The notes beneath the pieces were generated by a model. It saw only the letters and a list, made by a program, of their open reading frames with translations, was not told the origin of the DNA and made no database searches. A stretch of DNA of 26,599 nucleotides, taken from IMG/VR virus record IMGVR_UViG_3300042987_002109, positions 1-26,599 of that record; one strand, written 5' to 3'. The stretch is from a virus. Positions 1 to 7,650 of the stretch are shown here, in pieces. A program made the position numbers and the translations under genes. How positions within the stretch are numbered: position 1 is the stretch's first letter; each line of letters starts with the position of its first letter.

Positions 1-429
1 ACCCAACTCATCTTCGGTTAAAACTTTAAATTCCCACATACGATCTTTACAAAATTCTTCTGCAGCTTTCCACTTTGCCTGATTTTTGGCATACTCAACA
101 ACTTCATAGATGTATGCTTTTGTTTTTTTCTTTTGGATTTTTGGTTCTACTGTTTGTTTTTTAGGTTTTATTTCAATAATATATTTTTTAATTTGACCGG
201 TTTGTTCTCTTACTTTGATATAAAAATCAGGGAAATATCTATGAACACGATTATCAATCGGAGAACGATATGGAAGTGCAATTTCTTCACTTCCCCATTC
301 TAGTATACTTTCATTTGTATCACAATACACCATGAATTTGCGTTCCCACAAAGATCTGTAAATAATATTTGTAGGATCTCCCTTATATTTTTGAGGAAAT
401 GATGGTGAATATTTTCCTTTGTAGGACAT
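1..429 (-). CDS. gp4: gp4-like head completion protein (partial, C-terminus outside window)
   Basis: The minus strand is open from an ATG at 429-427 to the window edge, giving 143 residues that begin MSYKGKYSPSFPQKYKGDP. The YRSLWERKF block, the WGSEEIALPY block and the following PDF...IIEIKPK segment resemble T4 gp4, which completes DNA-filled heads before tail joining. D68, E86 and K88 form a PD-(D/E)xK-like arrangement, the signature of a restriction-endonuclease-like fold; whether it cuts DNA is not shown here. T4 gp4 is about 150 residues, so only a short C-terminal tail is missing. It is transcribed away from the tail operon, and its start codon lies in a palindrome shared with the gene at 470. 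Family assignment is from motif recognition and is fairly secure. Confidence 0.85.
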   Translation of the reverse strand, partial: MSYKGKYSPSFPQKYKGDPTNIIYRSLWERKFMVYCDTNESILEWGSEEIALPYRSPIDNRVHRYFPDFYIKVREQTGQIKKYIIEIKPKKQTVEPKIQKKKTKAYIYEVVEYAKNQAKWKAAEEFCKDRMWEFKVLTEDELG

Positions 430-472
430 CTAAATACTTAATAATATAAACCTCTTATAAGATATTTAGATG
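427..472. promoter_or_regulatory. Divergent intergenic region with palindrome covering both start codons
   Basis: The arms CATCTAAATA (427-436) and TATTTAGATG (463-472) are perfect 10-bp inverted repeats, so both divergent genes begin with the same TATTTAG-ATG leader. Reading outward on each strand, a TTATAAGA (plus) or TTATTAAG (minus) element precedes it. This probably marks a bidirectional late promoter, since T4 late promoters are TATAAATA-like. No clear Shine-Dalgarno sequence lies within 12 bases of either ATG. The regulatory role is inferred. Confidence 0.5.
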
Positions 473-1288
473 GCGTCTATAGCACCTACTATTATTAGTA
501 ACATTAGTGCTCAAAGAATGAAAGAATTGTATGGTAGTCTGGCACTAACAAATCAATATCAGGTTCATTTTGGTGGATTGAGTGCTAGATTAAAAACACA
601 TTTAAAAGATGTTACATTTAGAAATGAACTAGGTTTTAGATTGGATGGATTTATTTCAGAAGATTTGGGTCTATTATGCTGTGATGCATCTTTACCATCA
701 TCTTCTTATGCAACTGCAGAAGTAAAAGATAATTTTATGGGAGTCACTCAAGAGTTTGCCCATACAAGACTTTATACTGATATTGATTTTTCATTTTATG
801 TAGATCAAAATTATAATACACTAAGATTTTTTGAAGGTTGGATGGATTATATCTCTGGAGGTAACAGTCCAAATACCACACCACGAGAACCTGCCGCATC
901 ATCAATACCTGATGGTTTGAAGCGAAATATTTATAGAAGATTTGTATATCCAGATGATTACAAAATAGATACTTTATCAATTTCAAAATTTAATCGTAAT
1001 GTTTTAACTGGAGTAGGTAGAAATCCACTTCTTGTTTATAGATTTATTAATGCATTTCCAAAATCACTAACAAGCATTCCAGTTTCTTATGGACCCTCAG
1101 AAGTAATGAAAGTGACAGTAACTATGAATTACGACAGGTATATTGTTACGAAAGATTTTTCTCAAGTCAATTCTCCAGAACCATCCAGAAATGGTGAAAC
1201 AGATAGAGAATTTTTGGATAGAATTGAAAGAATAGAATCTCAAAGTAGAGAACCAATCACAATAAATGATTTCCAAAATAATCAATAA
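470..1288 (+). CDS. Tail-tube-family protein, probable baseplate tail-tube initiator/cap (gp19/gp54/gp48 type)
   Basis: This 272-residue protein has the pattern of the T4 gp19 tail-tube family. After a short N-terminus come a conserved LGLLCCDASLPSSSYAT block, the VKDNFMGVTQEFAHTRLYTD strand pair and FSFYVDQNYNTLRFFEGWM. The region ends with strands such as VMKVTVTMNYDRYIV. In T4 this fold is shared by the tube subunit gp19 and the initiator gp54. Its place directly upstream of gp26 and the hub genes, rather than beside a sheath gene, favours a baseplate tube-initiator or cap role, where it would join the hub to the tube. Length is intermediate between gp19 (163) and gp54 (320). The C-terminal 40 residues are charged and likely disordered. 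The exact T4 equivalent is uncertain. Confidence 0.7.
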   Translation: MASIAPTIISNISAQRMKELYGSLALTNQYQVHFGGLSARLKTHLKDVTFRNELGFRLDGFISEDLGLLCCDASLPSSSYATAEVKDNFMGVTQEFAHTRLYTDIDFSFYVDQNYNTLRFFEGWMDYISGGNSPNTTPREPAASSIPDGLKRNIYRRFVYPDDYKIDTLSISKFNRNVLTGVGRNPLLVYRFINAFPKSLTSIPVSYGPSEVMKVTVTMNYDRYIVTKDFSQVNSPEPSRNGETDREFLDRIERIESQSREPITINDFQNNQ

Positions 1289-1291
1289 ATA
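1284..1291 (+). promoter_or_regulatory. Late-promoter-like box AATAAATA upstream of gp26
   Basis: AATAAATA overlaps the stop codon of the preceding gene and lies 27 bases before the gp26 ATG. It matches the NATAAATA form of T4-type late promoters. A+T-rich DNA gives chance matches, so the position before a start is the main support. Confidence 0.4.
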
Positions 1292-1318
1292 ATCACAACT
1301 GAAGTTCTATAGGACATT

Positions 1319-2041
1319 ATGCCTTTACCTAAAATTTCTACACCAACATTTGAGTTGGAATTGCCATCAAACGGGAAAAAAATTAAATATCGCCCATTTC
1401 TTGTCAGAGAAGAAAAAATTCTGATTATGGCACTTGAGACAGAAGATCTGAAACAAATTTCTGATGCAATTGTTCAGATTCTTTCTGAGTGTATTTTAAC
1501 AAAAAATATTAAGGTAGAAGACTTATCAACTTTTGATATCGAATACTTGTTTCTGAATGTTCGTGCAAAATCTGTTGGTGAAACTGTTGAAGTAAATATA
1601 ACTTGTCCTGATGATGGGGAAACAACAGTTCAATTAGAAATCAATATTGATGACATAAAGGTTCAAAAAGATCCAAAACATAATAATATTATTAAGTTGG
1701 ATGACAAACTTTCGATGAAATTAAAGTATCCAGCATTACATCAGTTTGTAGAAAACAACTTCGAGATATCTGCAGAGGGAAGTGATGTTAATAAATCTCT
1801 TTCTCTGATTAGTTCTTGTATTGATATGGTTTATGATGAAGAAGAATCTTGGAGTGCGGTAGATTGCACTAAAAAAGAACTTGAGGATTTTATTGAGCAG
1901 TTAAATACAAAGCAGTTTAAAGAAATTGAAACTTTCTTTACAACGATGCCAAAACTTTCTCATACAGTAAAAGTTAAAAATCCAAATACAAATGTGGAAA
2001 GTGAAATTGTTCTGGAGGGTCTAGCAAGTTTTTTCAGCTAG
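1319..2041 (+). CDS. gp26: Baseplate hub subunit gp26
   Basis: The 240-residue product has the character of the T4 gp26-type baseplate family (Pfam T4_baseplate): an N-terminal PTFELELPSNGKKIKYRPF segment, VREEKILIMALE, then ILSECIL and FDIEYLFLNVRAKSVGE. A CPDDGE turn sits between beta strands near residue 100. In T4, gp26 helps assemble the central hub of the baseplate, and phages of this group carry a longer version of it. The ATG is preceded by a weak AGGAC site. The stop is followed after two bases by the ATG of the gp51-like gene, so the two are probably translationally coupled. The gp26-gp51-hub order matches T4. Confidence in the family is high. Confidence 0.85.
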   Translation: MPLPKISTPTFELELPSNGKKIKYRPFLVREEKILIMALETEDLKQISDAIVQILSECILTKNIKVEDLSTFDIEYLFLNVRAKSVGETVEVNITCPDDGETTVQLEINIDDIKVQKDPKHNNIIKLDDKLSMKLKYPALHQFVENNFEISAEGSDVNKSLSLISSCIDMVYDEEESWSAVDCTKKELEDFIEQLNTKQFKEIETFFTTMPKLSHTVKVKNPNTNVESEIVLEGLASFFS

Positions 2042-2043
2042 GT

Positions 2044-2220
2044 ATGGCTCATACTAGTCTTGAGTCATACTACTTTGTAAATTTTCAGTTGATTCAGCAT
2101 CATAAATATTCTTTGAGTGAGATTGAGAATATGATTCCCTGGGAAAGGGATGTTTATGTTGGACTATTGAAAAATTATATTGAAGAAGAAAATCTGAAAC
2201 AGCAGCAAGCTAGTGGATAG
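2044..2220 (+). CDS. gp51: Small gp51-like baseplate hub assembly protein
   Basis: A 58-residue protein starts two bases after the gp26 stop and runs to TAG at 2218-2220. It reads MAHTSLESYYFVNFQLIQHH and continues with SLSEIENMIPWERDVYVGLL and an acidic, Gln-rich tail. Its place right after gp26 is where T4 encodes gp51, which catalyses hub assembly but is not in the mature virion. T4 gp51 is far longer (about 250 residues), so this would be a much reduced form; the label rests on synteny and on the same arrangement in related cyanophages. The YSLSEIENMIPWERDVY segment also recalls small assembly chaperones encoded beside tail genes. The downstream gene starts inside this one, an 8-base overlap. 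Confidence 0.65.
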   Translation: MAHTSLESYYFVNFQLIQHHKYSLSEIENMIPWERDVYVGLLKNYIEEENLKQQQASG

Positions 2221-3907
2221 TCAAATTTACAAAGCTCCATCCATACCAAAAATCAATAGAAGTAATATATCTTCTCCATTAATAAGAGGATCTTCTTCGC
2301 CTAAATTAGGTCTAAGGAGATCTTCATTTAAGTTTATAAAACCATTAATTTTAAAAAAATCATTAATAAGGTCTGCTGACATATTTGGAAGAAAAAATGC
2401 TGATAATTTAACACAAGCAGATTCAAATAAATCTCAAGGCATAGAAAATGCTTTAATTGAAACAAACAAAATTTTAGTAGAAATACAAAATCAATTAGCT
2501 ACTGATTTTGCTTTAAGAATTGCCGAAGAAAAGGAAAAAAATAAAAAGATAAAAGCAGTAGAATCTAAAAAAAGATTTTTAAGTAAAGAAGGTGCAATAG
2601 AATCCGTTAAAAAAATAGGGACAGGACTATCTAATCAGGTTGATAAAGTTCTTGCTCCCGCAAAAAGTATTTTTGAAAAAATTATTGAGTTTTTTAAAAT
2701 TGTCTTAACGGGAATTATAGTTAATAATGTTTTTAAATGGTTAGAAAAACCAGAAAATGCTAAAAAGTTAGCAAACTTTCTTGGATTTTTAGTAGGTCAC
2801 TGGAAAGAAATTCTTTTAATCTTAGGAACGATTAAGTTATTAGGTGCAATTGGAAAAATAATTACAGTAATTAAAACTTTGCAAGGATTGTTTGGATTAT
2901 TGATGGCAAATCCTATAACTTTGGCTATACTTGCTGGAGTAGGTGCTGCTTCTTTAAAAAATATTTCAGACAGAGAACAAGAAAAATTACTTGAAAAATC
3001 TGGATATCTTAAAAAGGAAGCAGAAAGAACAGGAAAAACACCAGAACAGGTGAGAGAAGAATTAAAAAATATTGAAAAAAGATCATTCCAAATACAAACT
3101 TTGACCAATCCTATGATTGGTCCAGGAGAACAATTCGCATATGGAGGCCAAGTTCCAGGATTGTTAAGATCATTTAAATCTATTGCTCGCAGATATGCTG
3201 ATGGTGGTACAGTCGTTCCGGGAACTAGAAAATCATCAGATACTGCAGACAACATTCCTGCCATGCTGTCTCAGGATGAATTTGTTGTTAGAGCACCTTC
3301 TGCTAGAATATTTAAACCAATTCTTCAAGATATTAATGAAAATGCTGGTCGTTTATGGGAACAATTTCAAAAAGCAGTAACAAAGTTAATGGAGGTAACT
3401 TCATTACAAAAAATTAATGCTGAAAAATTCAAAGAAGTTCTTGAAGATTATAATGAGTTCATACAAGATCAGGTACAAAAAATAAAATCAAAGGAAGACA
3501 AATATGGTGAAGGTGGTGGTATGGGTGGAGGATCTTCTATTCCATCAAGAACATCTTCAGCATCTCCTAGCAGAAAACCAAGCAGCATCAGTCCTCCTAA
3601 AATTAATATGGGAGGATCTGGAGGCGGTGGATCTATGCGTATGCCTACATCAAAAACTACTCCAATAAGATCATCATCTACGAGATCTTCAAATATTAGA
3701 CCAGTAACTACTAGTTCTACTATTCCCCAAGTTCAAAGAAAAAGAACACCAACAGTTATACCAATTAATTTACCAACTACAAAATCAGATCCACCAAAAT
3801 TACCAACATATCCAGCACAATCAACAGAAGTTCCTTCAATTTCTTCTGTGAATATGTCCAATATGTGGATGGAAAGAACACCACAATTATATGGAATAAT
3901 GGTGTAA
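2213..3907 (+). CDS. Tape-measure-like tail/hub structural protein (gp29 position), paralogue of the next gene
   Basis: The 564-residue frame begins at GTG 2213 inside the end of the gp51-like gene; no early in-frame ATG exists, so coupling from the upstream stop is likely. A coiled-coil region rich in Glu/Lys (about 60-125) precedes a hydrophobic helix, SIFEKIIEFFKIVLTGIIV (152-170), and then a long hydrophobic block (about 187-247). Next comes YADGGTVVPGTRKSSDTADN (328-347) leading into IPAMLSQDEFVVRAPSA, a motif common near the C-terminus of phage tape-measure proteins. The last 130 residues are Ser/Pro/Gly-rich and low in complexity. Tape-measure proteins set tail length and enter the cell envelope. 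Position corresponds to T4 gp28-gp29, but direct T4 homology cannot be claimed. Confidence 0.6.
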   Translation: MDSQIYKAPSIPKINRSNISSPLIRGSSSPKLGLRRSSFKFIKPLILKKSLIRSADIFGRKNADNLTQADSNKSQGIENALIETNKILVEIQNQLATDFALRIAEEKEKNKKIKAVESKKRFLSKEGAIESVKKIGTGLSNQVDKVLAPAKSIFEKIIEFFKIVLTGIIVNNVFKWLEKPENAKKLANFLGFLVGHWKEILLILGTIKLLGAIGKIITVIKTLQGLFGLLMANPITLAILAGVGAASLKNISDREQEKLLEKSGYLKKEAERTGKTPEQVREELKNIEKRSFQIQTLTNPMIGPGEQFAYGGQVPGLLRSFKSIARRYADGGTVVPGTRKSSDTADNIPAMLSQDEFVVRAPSARIFKPILQDINENAGRLWEQFQKAVTKLMEVTSLQKINAEKFKEVLEDYNEFIQDQVQKIKSKEDKYGEGGGMGGGSSIPSRTSSASPSRKPSSISPPKINMGGSGGGGSMRMPTSKTTPIRSSSTRSSNIRPVTTSSTIPQVQRKRTPTVIPINLPTTKSDPPKLPTYPAQSTEVPSISSVNMSNMWMERTPQLYGIMV

Positions 3908-3913
3908 TAAAAA

Positions 3914-5809
3914 ATGGAAAAAAATCAAGTTAAACAATTAAAACTAAATGTTACTAACATTAGAAGTGTTCTTGTCAATTCAAATAAAAAACTTAATAAA
4001 ATTCGTATTGAAAGAAACCAATTAACAACTAACTTAGAATATCAGAAAAAGTCTAAAGAAAAAGAAAAGAAAATAGAAGGAGGTGGAATTAAATCAACTC
4101 TTAGCAATATCAAAAATACTATATTATCCGGACCTATGAGTATTTTTGATAAGATTCTTGAATTTTTTGGTATTATATTGCTTGGTATAGTTGTTAATAA
4201 TTTACCACAAATTTTAAGCGGACTGCAAAAGTTTTTTGATTCTGAATTTATTAAAGGTGTAAAATCTTTTATAGGTGCCATAGTTGATGGTACTGGAAAA
4301 GTAATAAATTTTGTACAGGGATTTTCTACTGATCAGCAAAACAAAACAATTTCAGAAAGAAAAGAAATAAACAATAAGATTGACACATTAAAAACGGATT
4401 TAGATAAATTTAATCTTGATATTGAACAAAAGAAAAAACAAGTTGAACAAAATCAAAGAAATGCAAAGCCTTCTATGCCTGGACTGCCGCCAAGTGCTGC
4501 ACAACCAGGAACTGGACCATCTGGGAATAAAGTTGGATCAACTCCACAAAAAAGATCAACTGGTGGTTCAATAAGTGCTAGACAAACTAGCGGACAAACC
4601 GGAAGAGAAAGAAGAGCAAGACAATCTGTAAATTACTTTGAAACATTTAATCAGACTGTAACAAAATCAAAACAAAATACAATAGCAGATAAAAAAAATA
4701 TTGAATTGTTTGAAGAAATGACTTCAAATTTTAAAGAATTTACTAAAATAATGGATAAAATATCTCCTATGACGCCTCCAGGTGATAATCCCGTTTCTGA
4801 AAATGAGGGTCCTCCTATTATTGATGGAAAAATATATGAAAGTGAAGGTGGTGAAAAACCTAGTAAATATCCTGGAAGAGGAATTAATCCACCTTCTGGA
4901 CAAAATACTCATGGATATCCAGCACGAGATTATGCAATTGTTAAAGGAACTCCTGTTTCGGTTTTTATTCCAGGTGAAATTGAATTTGCAGGAATTAGAG
5001 ATCCTAATGGGTATGGAAATGAAATAGTTGTGAGGCATACGAATGGGCAGAAAACTAGATATGCACACTTATCTCAAATATTAGTTAAACAAGGTGATAA
5101 AATTGAAGCAGGTCAAACTAGAATGATTGGAAAAACAGGAGGAAAACCTGGAGATTTTGGGGCTGGGAGAACAACAGGAGAACATTTACACTTTGAACTA
5201 CTTGATGCCTCCGGAAATAAAATTACAAATTATAATACCGGGGATAATTATTTTAGATTTGGTGGGAATATTAAGGTTAAAGAATCAAAATTAACTACTG
5301 CCTCTACTTTAAATGGGGAAATAAGTTGGTATGGTCCTGGATTTTATGGGAAAAAAACAGCAAATGGTGAAACATTTACTGGTAATGATTTAACAGCTGC
5401 TCACAAAACACTTCCATTTGGAACAAAGGTTAGAATTACTTCTGGTAGTAGAAGTATAATAGTGAGAATTAATGATAGAGGTCCTTTTATTGCGGGAAGA
5501 GTTATAGATTTGAGTAGAGTTGCCATGGAACAACTAAGAGGTCTTGCACCAGGAACTCTTTTAAAAGATCCAAATATTGGGGGAGTTATTAATGGTGCAA
5601 AAATTGAAGTTCTAGGCACCACACCATCAAAACCGGGTGGTGGTCCAAACATAAGTAGTTTAAAACCAAGTCCTTACTCAAAGGTTGCTCTAAATAAATT
5701 ACCATTCTTAATGGAAGAAGATTCTGGTTCTGATGTTATTTTGATGGCAGTTCAACCAGTTGAGAAATATGTTCCTCTTCCATACCCAATTCCAATAAGG
5801 TCGGCATAA
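3914..5809 (+). CDS. Tape-measure-like protein with M23 endopeptidase and RlpA-like transglycosylase domains
   Basis: This 631-residue protein has an N-terminal coiled coil (1-55), a hydrophobic helix [19 protein letters not shown] (76-94) that matches the preceding protein, a second coiled coil (about 145-182) and a Pro/Gly/Ser linker. Residues about 318-440 look like a LytM/M23 peptidase: H333 and D339 (HGYPARD), H385 (YAHLS) and H424-L-H426 (GEHLHFE). Residues about 466-570 are an RlpA-like double-psi barrel: [35 protein letters not shown] and VIDLSRVA. E486, H497 and D521 align with the acidic/His residues of active RlpA lytic transglycosylases. M23 enzymes cut peptide cross-links and RlpA cuts naked glycan. 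It starts six bases after the previous stop. It probably acts on peptidoglycan at DNA entry, replacing the missing gp5 lysozyme. Confidence 0.82.
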   Translation: MEKNQVKQLKLNVTNIRSVLVNSNKKLNKIRIERNQLTTNLEYQKKSKEKEKKIEGGGIKSTLSNIKNTILSGPMSIFDKILEFFGIILLGIVVNNLPQILSGLQKFFDSEFIKGVKSFIGAIVDGTGKVINFVQGFSTDQQNKTISERKEINNKIDTLKTDLDKFNLDIEQKKKQVEQNQRNAKPSMPGLPPSAAQPGTGPSGNKVGSTPQKRSTGGSISARQTSGQTGRERRARQSVNYFETFNQTVTKSKQNTIADKKNIELFEEMTSNFKEFTKIMDKISPMTPPGDNPVSENEGPPIIDGKIYESEGGEKPSKYPGRGINPPSGQNTHGYPARDYAIVKGTPVSVFIPGEIEFAGIRDPNGYGNEIVVRHTNGQKTRYAHLSQILVKQGDKIEAGQTRMIGKTGGKPGDFGAGRTTGEHLHFELLDASGNKITNYNTGDNYFRFGGNIKVKESKLTTASTLNGEISWYGPGFYGKKTANGETFTGNDLTAAHKTLPFGTKVRITSGSRSIIVRINDRGPFIAGRVIDLSRVAMEQLRGLAPGTLLKDPNIGGVINGAKIEVLGTTPSKPGGGPNISSLKPSPYSKVALNKLPFLMEEDSGSDVILMAVQPVEKYVPLPYPIPIRSA

Positions 5810-5812
5810 TAA

Positions 5813-7096
5813 ATGGCAAACGCAGCATCAGCATCCAAATACGAATTAATGACTCTTGATAAGAATGGTAAAGGAGTGCGTTTGGAAGGAAAAACAGTAA
5901 CCTTTAATTACTACGAGAGTTTATTATCTCCATGTATTACTGCGAATTTAATATTTGTAGATACTGGTGCCTCTATTATTGGTAATAAAAAGTATGATAA
6001 TCAAGAGAGATTAACAAACATTTATAATGGACTACCAATTACTGGTAATGAAAAATTATTTGTTAAGATACAATCAAAGTTAGGTTCCTTAGATTTTCAA
6101 AAAAATCCATTATACGTGAATGATTCTGCTTCTCCCGGAGAGGAGTCGAACAGAAAAATAGTTGTTCTTGGATTAGTTTCAAATGCTGCCATTTTAGATA
6201 AAGAATCTACCTTATTTCAAAATTATGGTGGGAGAATTAGTGATACAGTAAAACGAATAGTATCAACAGAATTAAAAATAAAAAGCGATAAATTTTTTGC
6301 AACTCCTACTAAAAATTCATATAATTTTCTTGGAAATTGTAAAAGTCCTTTTGAAACCTTGTGTTTATTAGCATCCAAATCAGTACCAGAGAAGGGGAAT
6401 CCTGGATACTTTTTTTATGAAACATCTAGAGGATTTAATTATAAAGCAATTGATGATTTAATTAAACAAGAACCAAAAGCAACATACTTTAGGACTGATG
6501 TATTAAGATCAGGGGTTGAAACTGATGAAAATGATTTCAAAATATCCTCATTTAACATTATTAAAAATCAAAATGTAATGAGTGCCTTAGAATCTGGAGT
6601 TTATGTAAGTAGAAATGTTTTCTTTGATCCGAGATACTTTAAATATACTGAAATTGTATGTAAATTGCCAGAAAAAGAACTTCCTCTAGAAGAAACTTTA
6701 GGTAAAAAGGAAGTTGAAATTCCAACAAATAAAAGTTTTACACGAACTCACTATCATATTCTCGATGTTGGTACATTAGATCCAACAGTTTCCGGCAATA
6801 CAAATAATTCTCCATTATATTGGCAGGCAAAATCAACTATGAGATATAATTTGCTATTCACGCAAGTTATCAATATGACTGTTCCTTGTAATCCACAATT
6901 ATGTGCCGGTGATATTATAAAATGTAATTTTGAAACTGTAAGTCAGGATAAAAAAGAAATGGGATCTAATGATTCGACTCAAAGTGGGAATTATTTGATT
7001 CTGAATTTATGTCATCATTTTGATGCAAAAAGGTCATTTACGTCTATGACCCTAGTTCGTGATACCTATGGTCTATATACTAAAAAGAGAGGATAA
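5813..7096 (+). CDS. Baseplate hub protein, gp27-like
   Basis: The 427-residue product has the layout expected of a tail hub protein: an N-terminal beta domain (FNYYESLLSPCITANLIFVD) of the tail-tube type, a middle domain with SDTVKRIVSTELKI and FETLCLLASKSVP, and a YFFYETSRGFNYKAIDDLI block that recurs in hub proteins of contractile tails. The C-terminal part again has tube-like strands (TQVINMTVPCNPQLCAGDII). T4 gp27 (391 residues) forms the trimeric ring that carries gp5. The next gene here encodes the gp5 OB domain, which fits that partnership. The start three bases after the upstream stop shows tight operon packing. Recognition is structural and contextual rather than by strong sequence identity. 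Confidence 0.7.
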   Translation: MANAASASKYELMTLDKNGKGVRLEGKTVTFNYYESLLSPCITANLIFVDTGASIIGNKKYDNQERLTNIYNGLPITGNEKLFVKIQSKLGSLDFQKNPLYVNDSASPGEESNRKIVVLGLVSNAAILDKESTLFQNYGGRISDTVKRIVSTELKIKSDKFFATPTKNSYNFLGNCKSPFETLCLLASKSVPEKGNPGYFFYETSRGFNYKAIDDLIKQEPKATYFRTDVLRSGVETDENDFKISSFNIIKNQNVMSALESGVYVSRNVFFDPRYFKYTEIVCKLPEKELPLEETLGKKEVEIPTNKSFTRTHYHILDVGTLDPTVSGNTNNSPLYWQAKSTMRYNLLFTQVINMTVPCNPQLCAGDIIKCNFETVSQDKKEMGSNDSTQSGNYLILNLCHHFDAKRSFTSMTLVRDTYGLYTKKRG

Positions 7097-7104
7097 GTTA
7101 ATCC

Positions 7105-7632
7105 ATGATGGATTCTAATTTTGCCTTTGCAGGTTCAAATATGAAATGGTTTGTGGGGCAAGTAGTTCCAAATTGGAATGAATATAATCAAAATGGAACT
7201 TGGAAAACAGCATGGGGTAACAGAGTTAAAGTAAGAATACCAGCACTACATTCAAAAGACGGATCTGTACTGCCAGATTCCAAGTTACCTTGGGCAATAG
7301 TTGCCGAACCAACTACTCATGGAAATTCAAGTAGTGGATCTGTTAGTCTTATTGGTGGTGAATGGGTAAGGGGATACTTCTTAGATTCTGATAGTCCAAA
7401 TCCACAAATTCCAGTAATTTCTGAGGTTTTACCTATAAACTTTGAAAAAATTGAAATAGGACCTGCTGATATAAGTAGCAATATATATTCACAATCTACA
7501 GAATTTAAAACTATTGATAGGTTTATCACTTGGGATCCTGGAATGCATCAAACAATAGGTGGAATGAAACCACAATCACAAGCAAAACCAACAACGGAAG
7601 AATTTCAAAAATCTAAGACGGCAAATAAATAG
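7105..7632 (+). CDS. gp5: gp5 OB-fold domain protein (baseplate spike base, no lysozyme domain)
   Basis: Residues about 13-110 of this 175-residue protein parallel the N-terminal OB domain of T4 gp5: MKWFVGQVV, GNRVKVRIPALHSKDGSV, LPDSKLPWAIVAEPTT, GSVSLIGGEWVRGYFLD and then VISEVLP. That domain seats gp5 on the gp27 ring. T4 gp5 has 575 residues with a T4-lysozyme domain and a triple beta-helix; both are absent here and the C-terminus is a short polar tail rich in Gln, Lys and Thr. Peptidoglycan-cutting domains lie instead in the 3914 gene, and a needle-like beta protein is encoded at 9816. Two ATG codons occur in tandem (7105 and 7108). Coupled position after the gp27-like gene supports a hub complex. 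Confidence 0.82.
   Translation: MMDSNFAFAGSNMKWFVGQVVPNWNEYNQNGTWKTAWGNRVKVRIPALHSKDGSVLPDSKLPWAIVAEPTTHGNSSSGSVSLIGGEWVRGYFLDSDSPNPQIPVISEVLPINFEKIEIGPADISSNIYSQSTEFKTIDRFITWDPGMHQTIGGMKPQSQAKPTTEEFQKSKTANK
7624..7631 (+). promoter_or_regulatory. Late-promoter-like box AATAAATA
   Basis: AATAAATA overlaps the stop of the gp5 OB gene and is 19 bases before the next ATG. It fits the NATAAATA late-promoter form. Not decisive in A+T-rich DNA. Confidence 0.35.
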
Positions 7633-7650
7633 GACACTAGGTAAAAAATA

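Noticed and set aside
2101-2108. CATAAATA box inside the gp51-like gene
   Set aside because: It lies within coding sequence about 105 bases before the next start and A+T-rich DNA gives such matches by chance.
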